IMG/VR virus record: IMGVR_UViG_3300025112_003060 | Location: 1-44,033 of that record | Reading direction: 5' to 3' (one strand) | Source: a virus | DNA: 44,033 nucleotides | Shown: positions 1 through 8,936 of the stretch, in pieces | Layout: each line of letters begins with the position of its first letter | Numbering within the stretch: position 1 is the stretch's first letter | The notes under the pieces: model-generated | What the model saw: only the letters and a program-made list of their open reading frames with translations | The model's database searches: none | Told to the model about the DNA's origin: nothing | Made by a program: the position numbers and the translations under genes

Positions 1-1
1 A

Positions 2-814
2 GCACAAAAAATCAGACAAGAAGTAGCAAACAAAAACAAAATAAATAGTGGGACTGAGTATAAAAGGCTTGGAAGAGTTTTAGCTGAAATAACAGCAACT
101 GGTGTGCTTAAAAGTGCTGCCCGAAAAACTCCTGTTGGGATGGCAGATAAAACTAAAGTAGGAAGAAAAGCTTTAGGTGGAATTAAGAATATTTCAAGAG
201 CAGCAGGGATGGTTCCTGGTGTGGGAATTGTCGGAGATGTAACAGCAGGGGCTATAGCTGCCTCTCAACGCGCAGGAGAAACAGACCCTGAAAGACAACA
301 AGCTTTAAACAAAGAGATAGCAGGAGATGCTTTAGCTGCTCTCCCAGGGGTGGGGCTAGGTACTAGAGGAGCCCAAGGGGCTGCTAAAGCAGGAAGAGTA
401 GTTAGGGGTTCGGGGAAGAGTACCCCAGTTCGTAGGAGAGTAGGAGCCGCTGTTAGACATTTTGGAAGTAAAGGAGCCCATGCTGGGGAAAGAGCTTTAA
501 CAAGCAACTTACGAAGAAGAATAGCCGCAGGGACTGAATATAATAATTCTTATGTTAAAAAATTAATGGAGGCTAAGGGAAAGACTCCAGTGGACGCTGG
601 TAAAAAATACTTCGAGGATCGGAGGGCAATTGACCTTGCGGCAGAAGAAGAAAAGAACACACCAGAGGCAAAAAGAGCCGCAAAAAACGCAAAGAGGCAA
701 GCCGCCCGAGCTGAAAAGAGAAGGAGTAAGGAAGAAGCTGCGAAGCATGAGGCGATAATAGCTGCCAAAACTGAGGCTTTGAAGGCTGCTGCTAAAAGAG
801 CGAAAGAGGGTTGA
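2..814 (+). CDS. Ala/Gly/Lys-rich protein, 5' partial
   Basis: The frame is open to the left edge of the window, so the true start lies outside; the GTG at 104 is only the first internal start-like codon. I do not recognise the protein. The visible part has Gly/Ala-rich hydrophobic stretches (GMVPGVGIVGDVTAGA and DALAALPGVGLG, near codons 45-95) and then a strongly basic Ala/Lys/Arg/Glu tail at the C terminus likely to be helical. The motif GTEY followed by a helical segment occurs twice (just after the left edge and near 530), hinting at an internal repeat. Its position directly upstream of neck and tail genes suggests a virion or internal head protein (inference). Composition resembles the antisense protein at 11071-11694. 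Confidence 0.6.
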   Translation, partial: AQKIRQEVANKNKINSGTEYKRLGRVLAEITATGVLKSAARKTPVGMADKTKVGRKALGGIKNISRAAGMVPGVGIVGDVTAGAIAASQRAGETDPERQQALNKEIAGDALAALPGVGLGTRGAQGAAKAGRVVRGSGKSTPVRRRVGAAVRHFGSKGAHAGERALTSNLRRRIAAGTEYNNSYVKKLMEAKGKTPVDAGKKYFEDRRAIDLAAEEEKNTPEAKRAAKNAKRQAARAEKRRSKEEAAKHEAIIAAKTEALKAAAKRAKEG

Positions 815-838
815 TTAGTTCGTTACACAAATAATTAA

Positions 839-1414
839 ATGGCAAATAGGAACTACAAGGCGACAACTCAGGTCCCCCAACTCACTGAGATTGATAGTGA
901 GGGGGATAGTCTCCTTAATCTTTTCGATCAGGAGAATGCTGATATCAACCTTTTCAACTTGGTTGACGATGAAATGATTCGTCTTGCTGGTTCTAAGTTT
1001 AAATTTTATAAGTACTATCAAACGGATGATTTCGACCCAGTTTACATGGAATCTCGTAATAAGCCTATAGCTAAAGAAGCCATTGTAGTTCATGGTCACT
1101 ACGATCCTATTTCCATGAGTGAGGAACTTACTCAGTTCGGTATTGAATTAACTAATGATCAACTTTTTACTTTCAATAAGAGTTACATAGAAAGAAGATT
1201 GGGGAGATCGGTGATCCCTGGAGATGTAATTAAACCTTTTTTCCAAGATCAAAACTATGAAATCTTTGAAGTTGTGGAAGACAGTTTTGAAGTCTATGGA
1301 GTATATCATTTAGTATGCTCTGCTAAACTCCTCCGTGATGCTCCTGATGTTCAGGACACCCCACTTACGGAGGTCAGTGAAGAACTTGGGGGCTACGCAG
1401 GAATAGATGACTAA
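839..1414 (+). CDS. neck / head-tail connector protein, T4 gp14-like
   Basis: This 191-aa protein is probably the neck protein that joins the head portal to the tail in T4-type phages. The central part follows the layout of the gp14 family as I know it: a Phe/Tyr-rich strand (KFKFYKYYQTD), a segment predicting 'FGIELTNDQLFTFNKSY', then an 'IPGDVIKPFFQDQNYEIFEV' stretch and a 'YGVYHLVCSAKLL' strand, ending in an acidic tail. It precedes the tail-completion, PAAR, sheath and tube genes, which is the right place for a neck protein. It overlaps the next gene by 8 nt. The match is by pattern recall, so the family could be another head-tail connector. Confidence 0.6.
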   Translation: MANRNYKATTQVPQLTEIDSEGDSLLNLFDQENADINLFNLVDDEMIRLAGSKFKFYKYYQTDDFDPVYMESRNKPIAKEAIVVHGHYDPISMSEELTQFGIELTNDQLFTFNKSYIERRLGRSVIPGDVIKPFFQDQNYEIFEVVEDSFEVYGVYHLVCSAKLLRDAPDVQDTPLTEVSEELGGYAGIDD

Positions 1415-2147
1415 GTATACATATGTAGATAATAATGGGTTACTCACTAGTTGGGATGCTTCTTCTTACGAAAGTAGAAGTAGTAGGTGGGATACTAGAG
1501 AAGGAGATGTTCGTAAACTAATTTATGAAATGACTCAAACTAAACAAAATATCTCTTTTATTTATAAAGAAAGCTTACGCTCTATGATTGCATCTTTTAA
1601 TGATGTAGGATACATGGACTCTGAGGAAAAGTTTAATGATATTAAATGTGTTCATGCGAATGCTGAACGAGCTATTGCTAAATTAAAACAAGAGAACAAT
1701 ATTATTCTTCCCATCCTATCCATAGCTCAGACTGTCTCGGATAATGATAATACAAGACAGAAGAATGAAAGTCTTCTAGTTCATGAGAAACTTTGGGATG
1801 CTGAGAAGCATAGAGCGATTAGAGTTCTTAGTTTAGCCCCCAGGGCTGTTAATATTAAATACCAATTAAATATTTGGACTAAGTATATGGCAGATATGGA
1901 TCAGATTTTAGAACAAATACGGTTAAAGTTTAATCCTGAGATGCAAGTTCCTACTAAGTTTTCTACTTTAGCAAAGGCTTATTTAGATTCTGAAGAGGCT
2001 ATAGGACAAGTTACTGCTACAGACAAAGAAGATCGCATCCTCAAGAAGCAAATGAGTATAGTTTTGAGAACTTATATTCCTAATCCTAAATTCTTATTCA
2101 CTTCGACTGGGGAGATTGAGGAATTTAAAAATCAAACTACTCTCTAA
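1407..2147 (+). CDS. tail completion / sheath-stabiliser protein, T4 gp15/gp3-like
   Basis: 246 aa. The middle of the protein has the arrangement typical of tail-terminator proteins of contractile phages: a strand-rich 'NNIILPILSIAQTV' segment, a charged loop with 'HEKLWDAEKHRAIRVL', then 'APRAVNIKYQLNIWTKYMAD' followed by 'MDQILEQI' and 'KFNPEM'. In T4-like phages gp3 and gp15 cap the tail tube and sheath at the head-proximal end. The gene lies between the neck and sheath genes and overlaps the PAAR gene by one base (TAATG), suggesting translational coupling. I cannot tell gp3 from gp15 by eye. The N-terminal 35 residues are Ser/Arg/Asp-rich and unassigned. Confidence 0.55.
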   Translation: MTKYTYVDNNGLLTSWDASSYESRSSRWDTREGDVRKLIYEMTQTKQNISFIYKESLRSMIASFNDVGYMDSEEKFNDIKCVHANAERAIAKLKQENNIILPILSIAQTVSDNDNTRQKNESLLVHEKLWDAEKHRAIRVLSLAPRAVNIKYQLNIWTKYMADMDQILEQIRLKFNPEMQVPTKFSTLAKAYLDSEEAIGQVTATDKEDRILKKQMSIVLRTYIPNPKFLFTSTGEIEEFKNQTTL

Positions 2148-2413
2148 TGCCTGATATTTGTGTAGCAACTACCGCAGCAACTTGTGGGCACTCTCAAACG
2201 GGAAGCAGTAGAGTGTTTGCGGACGGTAGAGGCATATGTAGAGTGAATACAGACTCTGGAGGGGGCATAATTACAGGTCCTGGATCTCCAAAAGTTTTTG
2301 TAGAAGGGGATAATATATCTTTACCAGGAGATGCTATTACACCGCATGGAAACTATCCTCACGCTTCTCCAACGACTGTGGCTGGGCAAGAAAAAGTAAC
2401 AGCGGCTGGGTAA
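2147..2413 (+). CDS. PAAR-like tail spike tip protein
   Basis: 88 aa, Gly-rich, with the short beta-turn pattern of PAAR proteins, which sharpen the tip of the membrane-puncturing spike in contractile phages (T4 gp5.4) and type VI secretion. Visible are CGH near the N terminus, 'GSSRVFADGRG', 'GSPKVFVEGDNISLPGD' and 'HGNYPHASPT'. The G-S-x-x-V-x-x-x-G repeat and the scattered Cys/His residues that bind the tip metal fit the family. The length is normal for a stand-alone PAAR protein. Start overlaps the stop of the preceding gene. Followed by about 60 nt before the next small gene. Confidence 0.75.
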   Translation: MPDICVATTAATCGHSQTGSSRVFADGRGICRVNTDSGGGIITGPGSPKVFVEGDNISLPGDAITPHGNYPHASPTTVAGQEKVTAAG

Positions 2414-2472
2414 AAAAAGTTTTCACAAAATCTTACCACCTTTAGTACATAATACAGGAAGGAATTAGTTAT

Positions 2473-2649
2473 ATGAAAGTTGTAAAAAATGATAGTCTTC
2501 AAACATTCGCTGTTTACTTCAACACAGAGAAGGGTTGTAAGGAGAGATATATGAAGCCTGGGGAAAGTCTTGTAGTTCCCGATAGCTACATTACAGAACA
2601 AATTAGAACGATGCATAGACGCAGAGTTTTTAAGATTTCCAATGCTTAG
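2473..2649 (+). CDS. small unknown protein upstream of sheath
   Basis: A 58-aa reading frame with a good Shine-Dalgarno (AGGAAGGA about 8-14 nt upstream of the ATG) that fills the gap between the PAAR and sheath genes and ends 10 nt before the sheath start. The product begins MKVVKNDSLQTFAVYFN, has 'KPGESLVVPDSYIT' and ends in a basic stretch 'MHRRRVFKI'. The beta-rich, short form looks like a small structural or accessory protein, but I do not recognise it. The 60 nt leader contains a weak TACATAATA box near 2446, not scored as a promoter. Confidence 0.6.
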   Translation: MKVVKNDSLQTFAVYFNTEKGCKERYMKPGESLVVPDSYITEQIRTMHRRRVFKISNA

Positions 2650-2659
2650 GAGATAAAAA

Positions 2660-4888
2660 ATGGTCAATTATGTTAGCCCTGGTGTTTACACCATTGAAAA
2701 AGATATTTCAGATTACGCCCCGTCAATCAATACTTCTATTGTTGGAGTAGTTGGTTTTGCTTCTAAAGGTCCGACTAATAAGGCTACCTTAATTACTAGT
2801 CAAAATAACCTTCTTAGAACATTTGGTGAACCCGCCGAGGCTATAACTGGTCAAGGAATTGAAGGTTCCCTTGAAATTTTAGAACAAACTAATAGTCTGT
2901 ACTATGTAAGGGCTGCTACTAGTGATGCTGCTGATGCATCTGCTATTATGGGACTCGGTTCTTGTCCTGCTGTTTTAGTATCGGGTGTAGATACTTTTGC
3001 TACGGGAGAAGGCTTTGGTGTGTTGAGTGCCCTTACTTTGAGAATTCAAGTGTATGATAACGCTGGGGTGGCTCAATTTACTGACAATTCTAGTGCAGGT
3101 AAGGACTTTGTTATTCCAGCAGGAACTGCTACTAGCCAAGGTGAAGCCATCAGAAAGGTTGTTGGTGGAGGCTTAGATGCTGATAAGATTGGGTGCTTCT
3201 TTGATGGAGCAAGAACTGCTGACACTGATGCTACAAATCTTGCTTTGTCGGGTGCCATTGTTGGAAGTTTCGCAGGATCAGGTGCTTCGATTGGCGTGTC
3301 TGCTGTTAGCTCAACTACTGCAACAGGAACTAGTTTCCCAGGAACCGCTGGTGTTTCTGCTTTAAGAGCAACAGCTGCTGCTAGTGGAGCGACTGCTTAT
3401 GGTGCTTCTGGAAACTATGCTTCTGCTGTAAGAGTTTATGGGGGCAGTGTACTGACTACAGGAACTAAATCTGCTGCATATAAAATTGAGTCTCTGTATC
3501 CAGGTGCGGGATATAATGGGGGTACAAGAACTGATGGAAATGCTAGTGGTAATAGTATTACTGTTAATGATTTAGGTTCACAAAACTTTGATGTAATTGT
3601 TAATGAAAATGGTGTGGGTGATGAAACCTTCAAGTGTAGTTTCGTTGGGTCTGGTTCCTTTATTGAGGATGTTATTAATACTGGTGAAACAAATACTACT
3701 TCTGATACTATCAAAGGTAACTTGGTTAAAGATGATGCAGACGCTACGGCAGCAAAGCTAACAGACTACACGGGCCTTTTAGGCACTCTAATGGGTACGA
3801 CTCTTTTCCAAATAGATTATCAATGGTTAGATCCTTTTGCTAATCCTACTGGAACAGGGACTGCTGAGGCGCTGTCCGAAAACTCAGATAATGCTTCTAG
3901 ATTCAACAAGCTTGTTGCTTCTACAAATACTAATATGGCTGGTGGAGACAATGGTGATGGTGCAAGTGATGCTGATGCTGCGGCCACTGCTTTGATTGGA
4001 AATGCCTCAGTTGAGCCTAAGACTGGGATGCAGTCTCTAGATGAGCAGGTACTGAATATAGGAATTGCTTTAGTTCCTGGAGTTGCTAACCAATCTGTTC
4101 AAAATAATTTAATCACTCTTGCTGAAACTACTCAAAACTTCTTAGCTCTTGTGGCTCCCCCTTATGCAATTGGAACTGTGCAGGATGCTATTGATTGGAG
4201 TAACGGCAAGTCTTCTAGCACTGCTGGGTCTCGGACTGCTTCGATTAATAGTTCTTACGCTGCTGTCTACTGGCCTTGGGTTAAAGTATTCAGTGTCTTT
4301 GATAGCAAGGATCGTTGGCTAGATCCTACAATCTATGGTGCGCGGCAAATGGCCTTCACTGATGCTGTGGCTGATAGTTGGTACGCTCCTGCTGGATATC
4401 GCAGAGGTAGGCTCACAAAGCCTACGGAAGTAGAAGTCAAACTGAACCAAGGTGATAGAGACAGTCTTTACAGTGGTGGAAATGTTGTTAACCCAATTGT
4501 TTCCTTCCCACAGCAAGGCATCACGATCTTCGGTCAACGAACTACTCAACGCAGTCCCACAGCCCTAGATAGAATTAATATTCGTAGACTCATGATTTAC
4601 ATTCGCAAGGTTATTCTCCTTGCAACTCAACGATTTGTCTTCGAACCAAATGATGAGTTCACTTGGGCACAAATTGAAGGTGTTCTTAATCCCTTCCTCG
4701 ATGATATTCGTAGAAGAAGAGGAATCACTGAGTTCCGCGTTGTGTGTGACGAAACTGTAAATACTCCTCTGAGAATTGACCGTAACGAACTCTGGACTAA
4801 GGTTCTCATTAAACCTACTAAGACGGCAGAGATCCTCATTTTTGAAATTAACCTGACCAATCAATCGGCTCAGTTAGGGAGCTTATAA
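2660..4888 (+). CDS. contractile tail sheath protein, T4 gp18-like
   Basis: 742 aa. Sheath subunits surround the tail tube and contract on infection. The N terminus 'YVSPGVYTIEKDIS' followed by 'TSIVGVVGFASKGPTNKAT' is the standard start of phage sheath proteins. The C-terminal domain 'RRLMIYIRKVILLATQRFVF' with 'PFLDDIRRRRGITEFRVVCD' and 'RIDRNELWTKVLIKPTKTAE' is the conserved core-forming part. The middle (about residues 90-450) is Ala/Gly/Ser/Thr-rich and probably carries surface-exposed inserts, making it longer than T4 gp18 (659 aa). RBS TAGGAGAT is well placed. Directly followed by the tube gene, so the pair is very likely co-transcribed. Confidence 0.95.
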   Translation: MVNYVSPGVYTIEKDISDYAPSINTSIVGVVGFASKGPTNKATLITSQNNLLRTFGEPAEAITGQGIEGSLEILEQTNSLYYVRAATSDAADASAIMGLGSCPAVLVSGVDTFATGEGFGVLSALTLRIQVYDNAGVAQFTDNSSAGKDFVIPAGTATSQGEAIRKVVGGGLDADKIGCFFDGARTADTDATNLALSGAIVGSFAGSGASIGVSAVSSTTATGTSFPGTAGVSALRATAAASGATAYGASGNYASAVRVYGGSVLTTGTKSAAYKIESLYPGAGYNGGTRTDGNASGNSITVNDLGSQNFDVIVNENGVGDETFKCSFVGSGSFIEDVINTGETNTTSDTIKGNLVKDDADATAAKLTDYTGLLGTLMGTTLFQIDYQWLDPFANPTGTGTAEALSENSDNASRFNKLVASTNTNMAGGDNGDGASDADAAATALIGNASVEPKTGMQSLDEQVLNIGIALVPGVANQSVQNNLITLAETTQNFLALVAPPYAIGTVQDAIDWSNGKSSSTAGSRTASINSSYAAVYWPWVKVFSVFDSKDRWLDPTIYGARQMAFTDAVADSWYAPAGYRRGRLTKPTEVEVKLNQGDRDSLYSGGNVVNPIVSFPQQGITIFGQRTTQRSPTALDRINIRRLMIYIRKVILLATQRFVFEPNDEFTWAQIEGVLNPFLDDIRRRRGITEFRVVCDETVNTPLRIDRNELWTKVLIKPTKTAEILIFEINLTNQSAQLGSL

Positions 4889-4899
4889 GGAACTAATAA

Positions 4900-5496
4900 A
4901 TGGCAAAATCTTATTACAAGGAACGATACGGAAGAACTTTTACCCCAGGTAAAGGTCTTCCTACAATCTCTACTGAATTAGATTCAGTACGAGCATATCA
5001 ATTTGAAATTCATTTCTTCGGACTTCCCGCAGATGTTTCGAATCAGTCTGATCTCACTCTAGCTGCTAAAAAAGTTACGGGTATAGAGATGAAGAATGAA
5101 GCTATCGTTATTGATAGAGTTAACGATAAGGTTTTCTATCCTGGTAAGACTACTCCTGGTGAACTTAGTGTGGACTTTGATAACCTGTATCTCAGAGAAT
5201 CTGCTTCTGATCTGTATCGCTACTTCCGTCATACCTATGATCCTCTTACTGGAGAAATGACGAAGAGCGCACAGCCTGGAGGTGGTGCTGGTAAAACTTT
5301 TAAAGCTGAAAGAGTAGAGGTGATTATGCTGGATAACTCTCTGGAACCACACTCGACGGTTGAGCTTTATGGAGTATACCCAACCTCATGGTCTGCTGCT
5401 GAGTTTAATTATTCAACAAATCAGTTTCATCAACTGACTGTGAACTTCAAGTATGATTTCATGAATGTATATAACTACGCTAACCCAACTACTTAA
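4900..5496 (+). CDS. tail tube protein, T4 gp19-like
   Basis: 198 aa. Forms the hexameric-ring inner tube through which DNA passes. Features fitting the family are the N-terminal 'RAYQFEIHFFGLP', 'KKVTGIEMKNEAIVIDRVND', 'FYPGKTTPGELSVDFDNLY', and a C-terminal 'VELYGVYPTSWSAAEFNYST' followed by 'HQLTVNFKYDFMNV'. Length equals that usual for gp19-type tubes. It is 11 nt after the sheath gene with RBS AAGGA, and the operon ends in the terminator at 5520-5559. Confidence 0.92.
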   Translation: MAKSYYKERYGRTFTPGKGLPTISTELDSVRAYQFEIHFFGLPADVSNQSDLTLAAKKVTGIEMKNEAIVIDRVNDKVFYPGKTTPGELSVDFDNLYLRESASDLYRYFRHTYDPLTGEMTKSAQPGGGAGKTFKAERVEVIMLDNSLEPHSTVELYGVYPTSWSAAEFNYSTNQFHQLTVNFKYDFMNVYNYANPTT

Positions 5497-5519
5497 TAGG
5501 GTAGTTACCTAAATATTAA

Positions 5520-5559
5520 AGGCCCAGTCTGATAGTACCAACAGACTGGGCCTGTTTTT
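5520..5559 (+). terminator. rho-independent terminator after tail tube gene
   Basis: A perfect 12-bp stem (AGGCCCAGTCTG at 5520-5531 with CAGACTGGGCCT at 5542-5553), a 10-nt loop, then GTTTTTA. It closes the sheath/tube transcription unit and lies immediately before the TATAAT box of the next gene. Confidence 0.95.
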
Positions 5560-5566
5560 ACTTATC

Positions 5567-5572
5567 TATAAT
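5567..5572 (+). promoter_or_regulatory. late-like TATAAT box, leaderless arrangement
   Basis: TCTATAATG with the last T of TATAAT 5 nt before the ATG at 5578. No -35 can be placed, because that region is the terminator hairpin, and there is no Shine-Dalgarno, so initiation at this box would give a message beginning at or next to the start codon. Confidence 0.65.
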
Positions 5573-5577
5573 GAAAT

Positions 5578-8427
5578 ATGGACTACTTTTTAGAATTATT
5601 GAAAAGCTACGACAAACTTAAGAAGAGAAAGTTTAAGCTTACTTATATTACGGAAGCGCAAGATAAGAAAAAGAAACCTGATAATGGAAAATCTACTCAG
5701 GAGGATATGGATGCTCAAAATAACAAAAATGCAGAAGCACTAGCATTAGAGGTTGTAAAGGCAGGGCCTCAGCAGCCTTTTAATGATGAATATAAAAGAG
5801 GAGGACAACCCCCCTACGCTTATTTTTCTAAGACGAAACAAGAAGTTCAATTGATGGGTGGCCCAATGGGGTCTCGCGCAGGAAGGGTTGCAGATGCAGC
5901 CGGAAATCCTGATGTATCCTCTGATGCATGGAAAAAATTAGTTAATTTTTTTAAAGATGGAAAAGATGATGAGTTACTTAGACAACAAGAGGATGAAATA
6001 CTCTTACAGCAGAGATTAGATACTTTAGGTTCTTTAGTAGAGAGTGATCCTGAAAGATTTCCTGAATTAGCTCAAGATATTGTAGCATTAGAAAAGGAAA
6101 ATAATCAACAAATAGATGAGTTATGCCGTAAGCAGGTACTACCAATCCATATTTGTAAAGGAGATCTTAATACACTTCAATATATTGGAGGTTCCAATGC
6201 TAAAAGTTTAGAATCAAAACTGTTTAATGGAACAGGCTTTATTGGTTTTGATGAAAATGGCAAGATGGTAAGAGAACAAATTGGAGAGGGTGTATTTGCT
6301 GATACCTTTCAAACTAATTTACAACTATTAGAGTTACTGGAGAAAGGAAAGCCTGATTGTGATCAAGTAAATAAGAGAATGGGATTAGTTGGTAAAGGTA
6401 AAGTAGTTCTTTTTACTGATCCTGATGGTCAGGCGGGTCCTATGGAGTTGGGTGAGGGGGGTGTTGTTGTGGATAAGGGGGGTCTTCACCAAACTATGAT
6501 CGACATCTTCACTAAGTCTGGGTGTACTATTGAATCCTACGAATTTAAGGGATCAACGAATTCATTAAATGAGACTAAGGGACGCTTTAATGAACACTTT
6601 ATGGGATTAATAACCCGTGTATACTCAGCGGTTCGTGGGAATCCAGGTGCTACTCCTAAAGAGAAATCCCATCTCTTAAAACCTATACTTGATGGGTTTG
6701 AACAGGATATGAAAAGCACTCTCGCCTCTCTACAAGAGTTTGCAGGACAAACTCCTATGGCCGACCAAGCTATTGTGCTTGAATCATATCCTTTGATGGA
6801 AGAAATTCATAGTGAGCTTCAGTCCTTAACGGAAAAGGAAGGAGTTAAAAACCTAATAAGTCAAATGTATGTGCAGATGGGGGGGTTACTAAAAGAGCTT
6901 CAAGCAGATAATATTATTGCAGGGGGAACAGCGCAAAGGCTAGGAGGTAAAGTAGATAACTTCTTTGTGTATACAGGAGATGATGGGTTAGCTAGAGCCC
7001 AACAGAACGCTGGCTCCCTTGGACTACTTCCTGAAGATGTTGTTACGAGAACTCCTGCTGAATTATATAACAATGCAACAGAAGCACTAAAGCCTGAAAT
7101 TGAAAAAACATTAACTAGACAAGGCTTCCCTGCCGATACATGGGAAGAGGTTATTCCTAACCCTGATTTGGAAGAATTTATTCCTAACCCTAAGTATAAG
7201 GAAGGTTCTGATGCTGATGAAGAAATTCCTAATCCTAAGTACAATCCAGATGCGCCAGAAACTCTTCCAAATCCTAACTACACCCCAGTAGAATTACATC
7301 TCTTGAGTGCAGGAAATAAATTATCGGTAGGAAATCAAATCAAGTTTGGGGATCTTTCCCTTAATAGAGCTATTGAGATAGCTATGGGGAATCCAATTAC
7401 TGGTAGCTCTCCTCCTGAGAACGAAGATGCATGGTACTCCAAGCTTGATGAGTCTTTAGGATTTACTGCCGCAGAAACAGGGAGGATTTCTAACCCTGTT
7501 CTGGAACAACCTGAAACTATTCCTAATCCAGATGCGCCAGAAGAGGTTATTCCTAATCCTGACTATGATCCAACGGCTCCAGCAACAGTAAGAGGTGAAG
7601 AGGGTGGTTCACTTGCCACATATTTTGGGTCTATACAAAAGATGTATAAAGCTTGTGATACTATCTCTCAACAAGCACAGTATACAGGTACTGATGGACA
7701 GATTACACTTACTAATCCTTCTCAGGTTGCACTACAACTTCAAAGTGTAGCATTAGGTAATTTTGAGTATGGGGGTGAAGGTTCTAATTTTTATAATGCT
7801 TGTACAAGAGAAATTCCTAATCCTCATGGAGATGATCCTAAAACTATAAGAGAAAGAAAGCTTCTGGACGGTGATACACCTGAAGCAAAAGGAAATAGAA
7901 AGAAGGCTAGTGAAGCTTTAAAACGAGATTATTTATCTTATCGTTTGAGAACAGATTACATGGGTAATGATCCTGTCAAAAGAGCAGGAGCTACTAACGC
8001 TCTTTGTCGTATGGCTGGTGCTACCATCATGGAGATGTCCGAAATGGGACAGATAGTAACCGAAGAGGCTGTGGGTGCTGAACCCCTTGTTATAAATCAA
8101 AATGATATTCTTCGTGGTCTAGGGAAAGCAAGAAAATCTAAGGATCTCCTCATTGAATTTGAGGGTAGCACTCAGCACCTTACCTTTAAAGTGAAGGGAC
8201 AAGATGGGAAGACGCACGAAATTACTTATTCAACTAACTTAGAGAGGCAAAAAGATAGACCCGCTATGACAGGACATATCAAAAAAGAAGCTGCTGCCAA
8301 AGTTGGTAGAAGAATTGATCCTCTCCAGCCCAGAGTTAAAGAAGATACTCTCTATCAATTCCTTCAAGGCCAGATGAGTCTCTTAGAGAAAATTCTCAAT
8401 CAACCCAAGCGTAGTCAGGTTCTTTAA
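5578..8427 (+). CDS. large unrecognised protein with IPNP motifs (possible virion protein)
   Basis: 949 aa, function unknown. The N terminus is basic ('KSYDKLKKRKFKLTYITEA') followed by a charged, Asn/Gln/Lys-rich linker, which could be a packaging or processing leader (inference). Most of the chain is helical and acidic. Residues about 525-575 and 645-675 carry a proline-rich repeat of the form E-x-I/L-PNP-x-Y: EVIPNPDL, EFIPNPKY, EEIPNPKY, ETLPNPNY, ETIPNPDA, EVIPNPDY, with a last EIPNPHG near 746. No enzyme motif is obvious. It is isolated between a terminator and convergent genes, has its own promoter, and its 3' end overlaps the antisense nuclease gene by 32 nt. Candidate roles are an internal head protein or a large structural protein. 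Confidence 0.85.
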   Translation: MDYFLELLKSYDKLKKRKFKLTYITEAQDKKKKPDNGKSTQEDMDAQNNKNAEALALEVVKAGPQQPFNDEYKRGGQPPYAYFSKTKQEVQLMGGPMGSRAGRVADAAGNPDVSSDAWKKLVNFFKDGKDDELLRQQEDEILLQQRLDTLGSLVESDPERFPELAQDIVALEKENNQQIDELCRKQVLPIHICKGDLNTLQYIGGSNAKSLESKLFNGTGFIGFDENGKMVREQIGEGVFADTFQTNLQLLELLEKGKPDCDQVNKRMGLVGKGKVVLFTDPDGQAGPMELGEGGVVVDKGGLHQTMIDIFTKSGCTIESYEFKGSTNSLNETKGRFNEHFMGLITRVYSAVRGNPGATPKEKSHLLKPILDGFEQDMKSTLASLQEFAGQTPMADQAIVLESYPLMEEIHSELQSLTEKEGVKNLISQMYVQMGGLLKELQADNIIAGGTAQRLGGKVDNFFVYTGDDGLARAQQNAGSLGLLPEDVVTRTPAELYNNATEALKPEIEKTLTRQGFPADTWEEVIPNPDLEEFIPNPKYKEGSDADEEIPNPKYNPDAPETLPNPNYTPVELHLLSAGNKLSVGNQIKFGDLSLNRAIEIAMGNPITGSSPPENEDAWYSKLDESLGFTAAETGRISNPVLEQPETIPNPDAPEEVIPNPDYDPTAPATVRGEEGGSLATYFGSIQKMYKACDTISQQAQYTGTDGQITLTNPSQVALQLQSVALGNFEYGGEGSNFYNACTREIPNPHGDDPKTIRERKLLDGDTPEAKGNRKKASEALKRDYLSYRLRTDYMGNDPVKRAGATNALCRMAGATIMEMSEMGQIVTEEAVGAEPLVINQNDILRGLGKARKSKDLLIEFEGSTQHLTFKVKGQDGKTHEITYSTNLERQKDRPAMTGHIKKEAAAKVGRRIDPLQPRVKEDTLYQFLQGQMSLLEKILNQPKRSQVL

Positions 8428-8908
8428 GCAGATCATCAAATAGATATATTCTATATATTTTCTCTTCTTTATGTATTTCTATATAATTATTAGATTGATA
8501 TAAAATATCATAGGGTACGATGGCTAATGTTTGCTGCCTATCTTGTTTAAATATTACCATGGGTATCTTCTGGCATTTTTGCGAATCTTTTTCACATTGA
8601 TCTATAAATTTCCAGAAGTCCGAACTATAATTATATAAACTATATAAGTTTTCCTTATTGTATCCTTTTTTACACTCTATACAATACTTAAAGTTTTGTG
8701 GTGTAATTAAATCCCCATAAATTTTAAGGTGATCTGGAAGAGTGTGGGTTGTGGCGAATGCACCAGACCCAGGAGTTCTTGAAAATTCTGTGGTGTTGAA
8801 TCTATCATTGAATAGCTTGGCTATGGACCGCTCAAAGGTTGAGCCCTTAGCCCTGCTGTTTACCCTCTTTTTTTTCTTTAACGCAGAAATATCATAATTA
8901 TCTTTCAT
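8396..8908 (-). CDS. PD-(D/E)XK nuclease, Holliday-junction-resolvase-like
   Basis: 170 aa. The first half has the layout of small PD-(D/E)XK nucleases of the archaeal Hjc/phage type: 'KGSTFERSIAKLF' (Glu in helix 1), 'SRTPGSGAF', then 'YGDLI' (Asp) and 'YCIECKKG' (E-x-K), all in the right order. Such enzymes cut branched DNA or act as recombination/packaging nucleases. The basic N terminus 'KKKKRVNSRAKG' could contact DNA. Its 3' end overlaps the upstream plus-strand gene by 32 nt and its start is 28 nt from the divergent gene at 8937, with a shared near-palindromic ACTATAATAGT between them. No RBS is evident. Exact substrate unknown. Confidence 0.75.
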   Translation of the reverse strand: MKDNYDISALKKKKRVNSRAKGSTFERSIAKLFNDRFNTTEFSRTPGSGAFATTHTLPDHLKIYGDLITPQNFKYCIECKKGYNKENLYSLYNYSSDFWKFIDQCEKDSQKCQKIPMVIFKQDRQQTLAIVPYDILYQSNNYIEIHKEEKIYRIYLFDDLLKEPDYAWVD

Positions 8909-8924
8909 AATTGGTTCTCTGTAC

Positions 8925-8930
8925 TATAAT
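8925..8930. promoter_or_regulatory. near-palindromic TATAAT box between divergent genes
   Basis: ACTATAATAGT (8923-8933) reads nearly the same on both strands. On plus, TATAAT ends 6 nt before the ATG at 8937 with no Shine-Dalgarno; on minus, TATTAT lies 17 nt before the nuclease ATG. It may serve both directions. Confidence 0.6.
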
Positions 8931-8936
8931 AGTAAA

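Noticed and set aside
2446-2454. TACATAATA before the 58-aa gene at 2473
   Set aside because: Box is imperfect, the -35 candidate is 20 nt away, and the gene has a normal RBS and is likely part of the tail operon.
3436-4860. Minus-strand open frames inside the sheath gene
   Set aside because: Sheath protein is clear over the whole length; the reverse frames have no RBS and no recognisable product.
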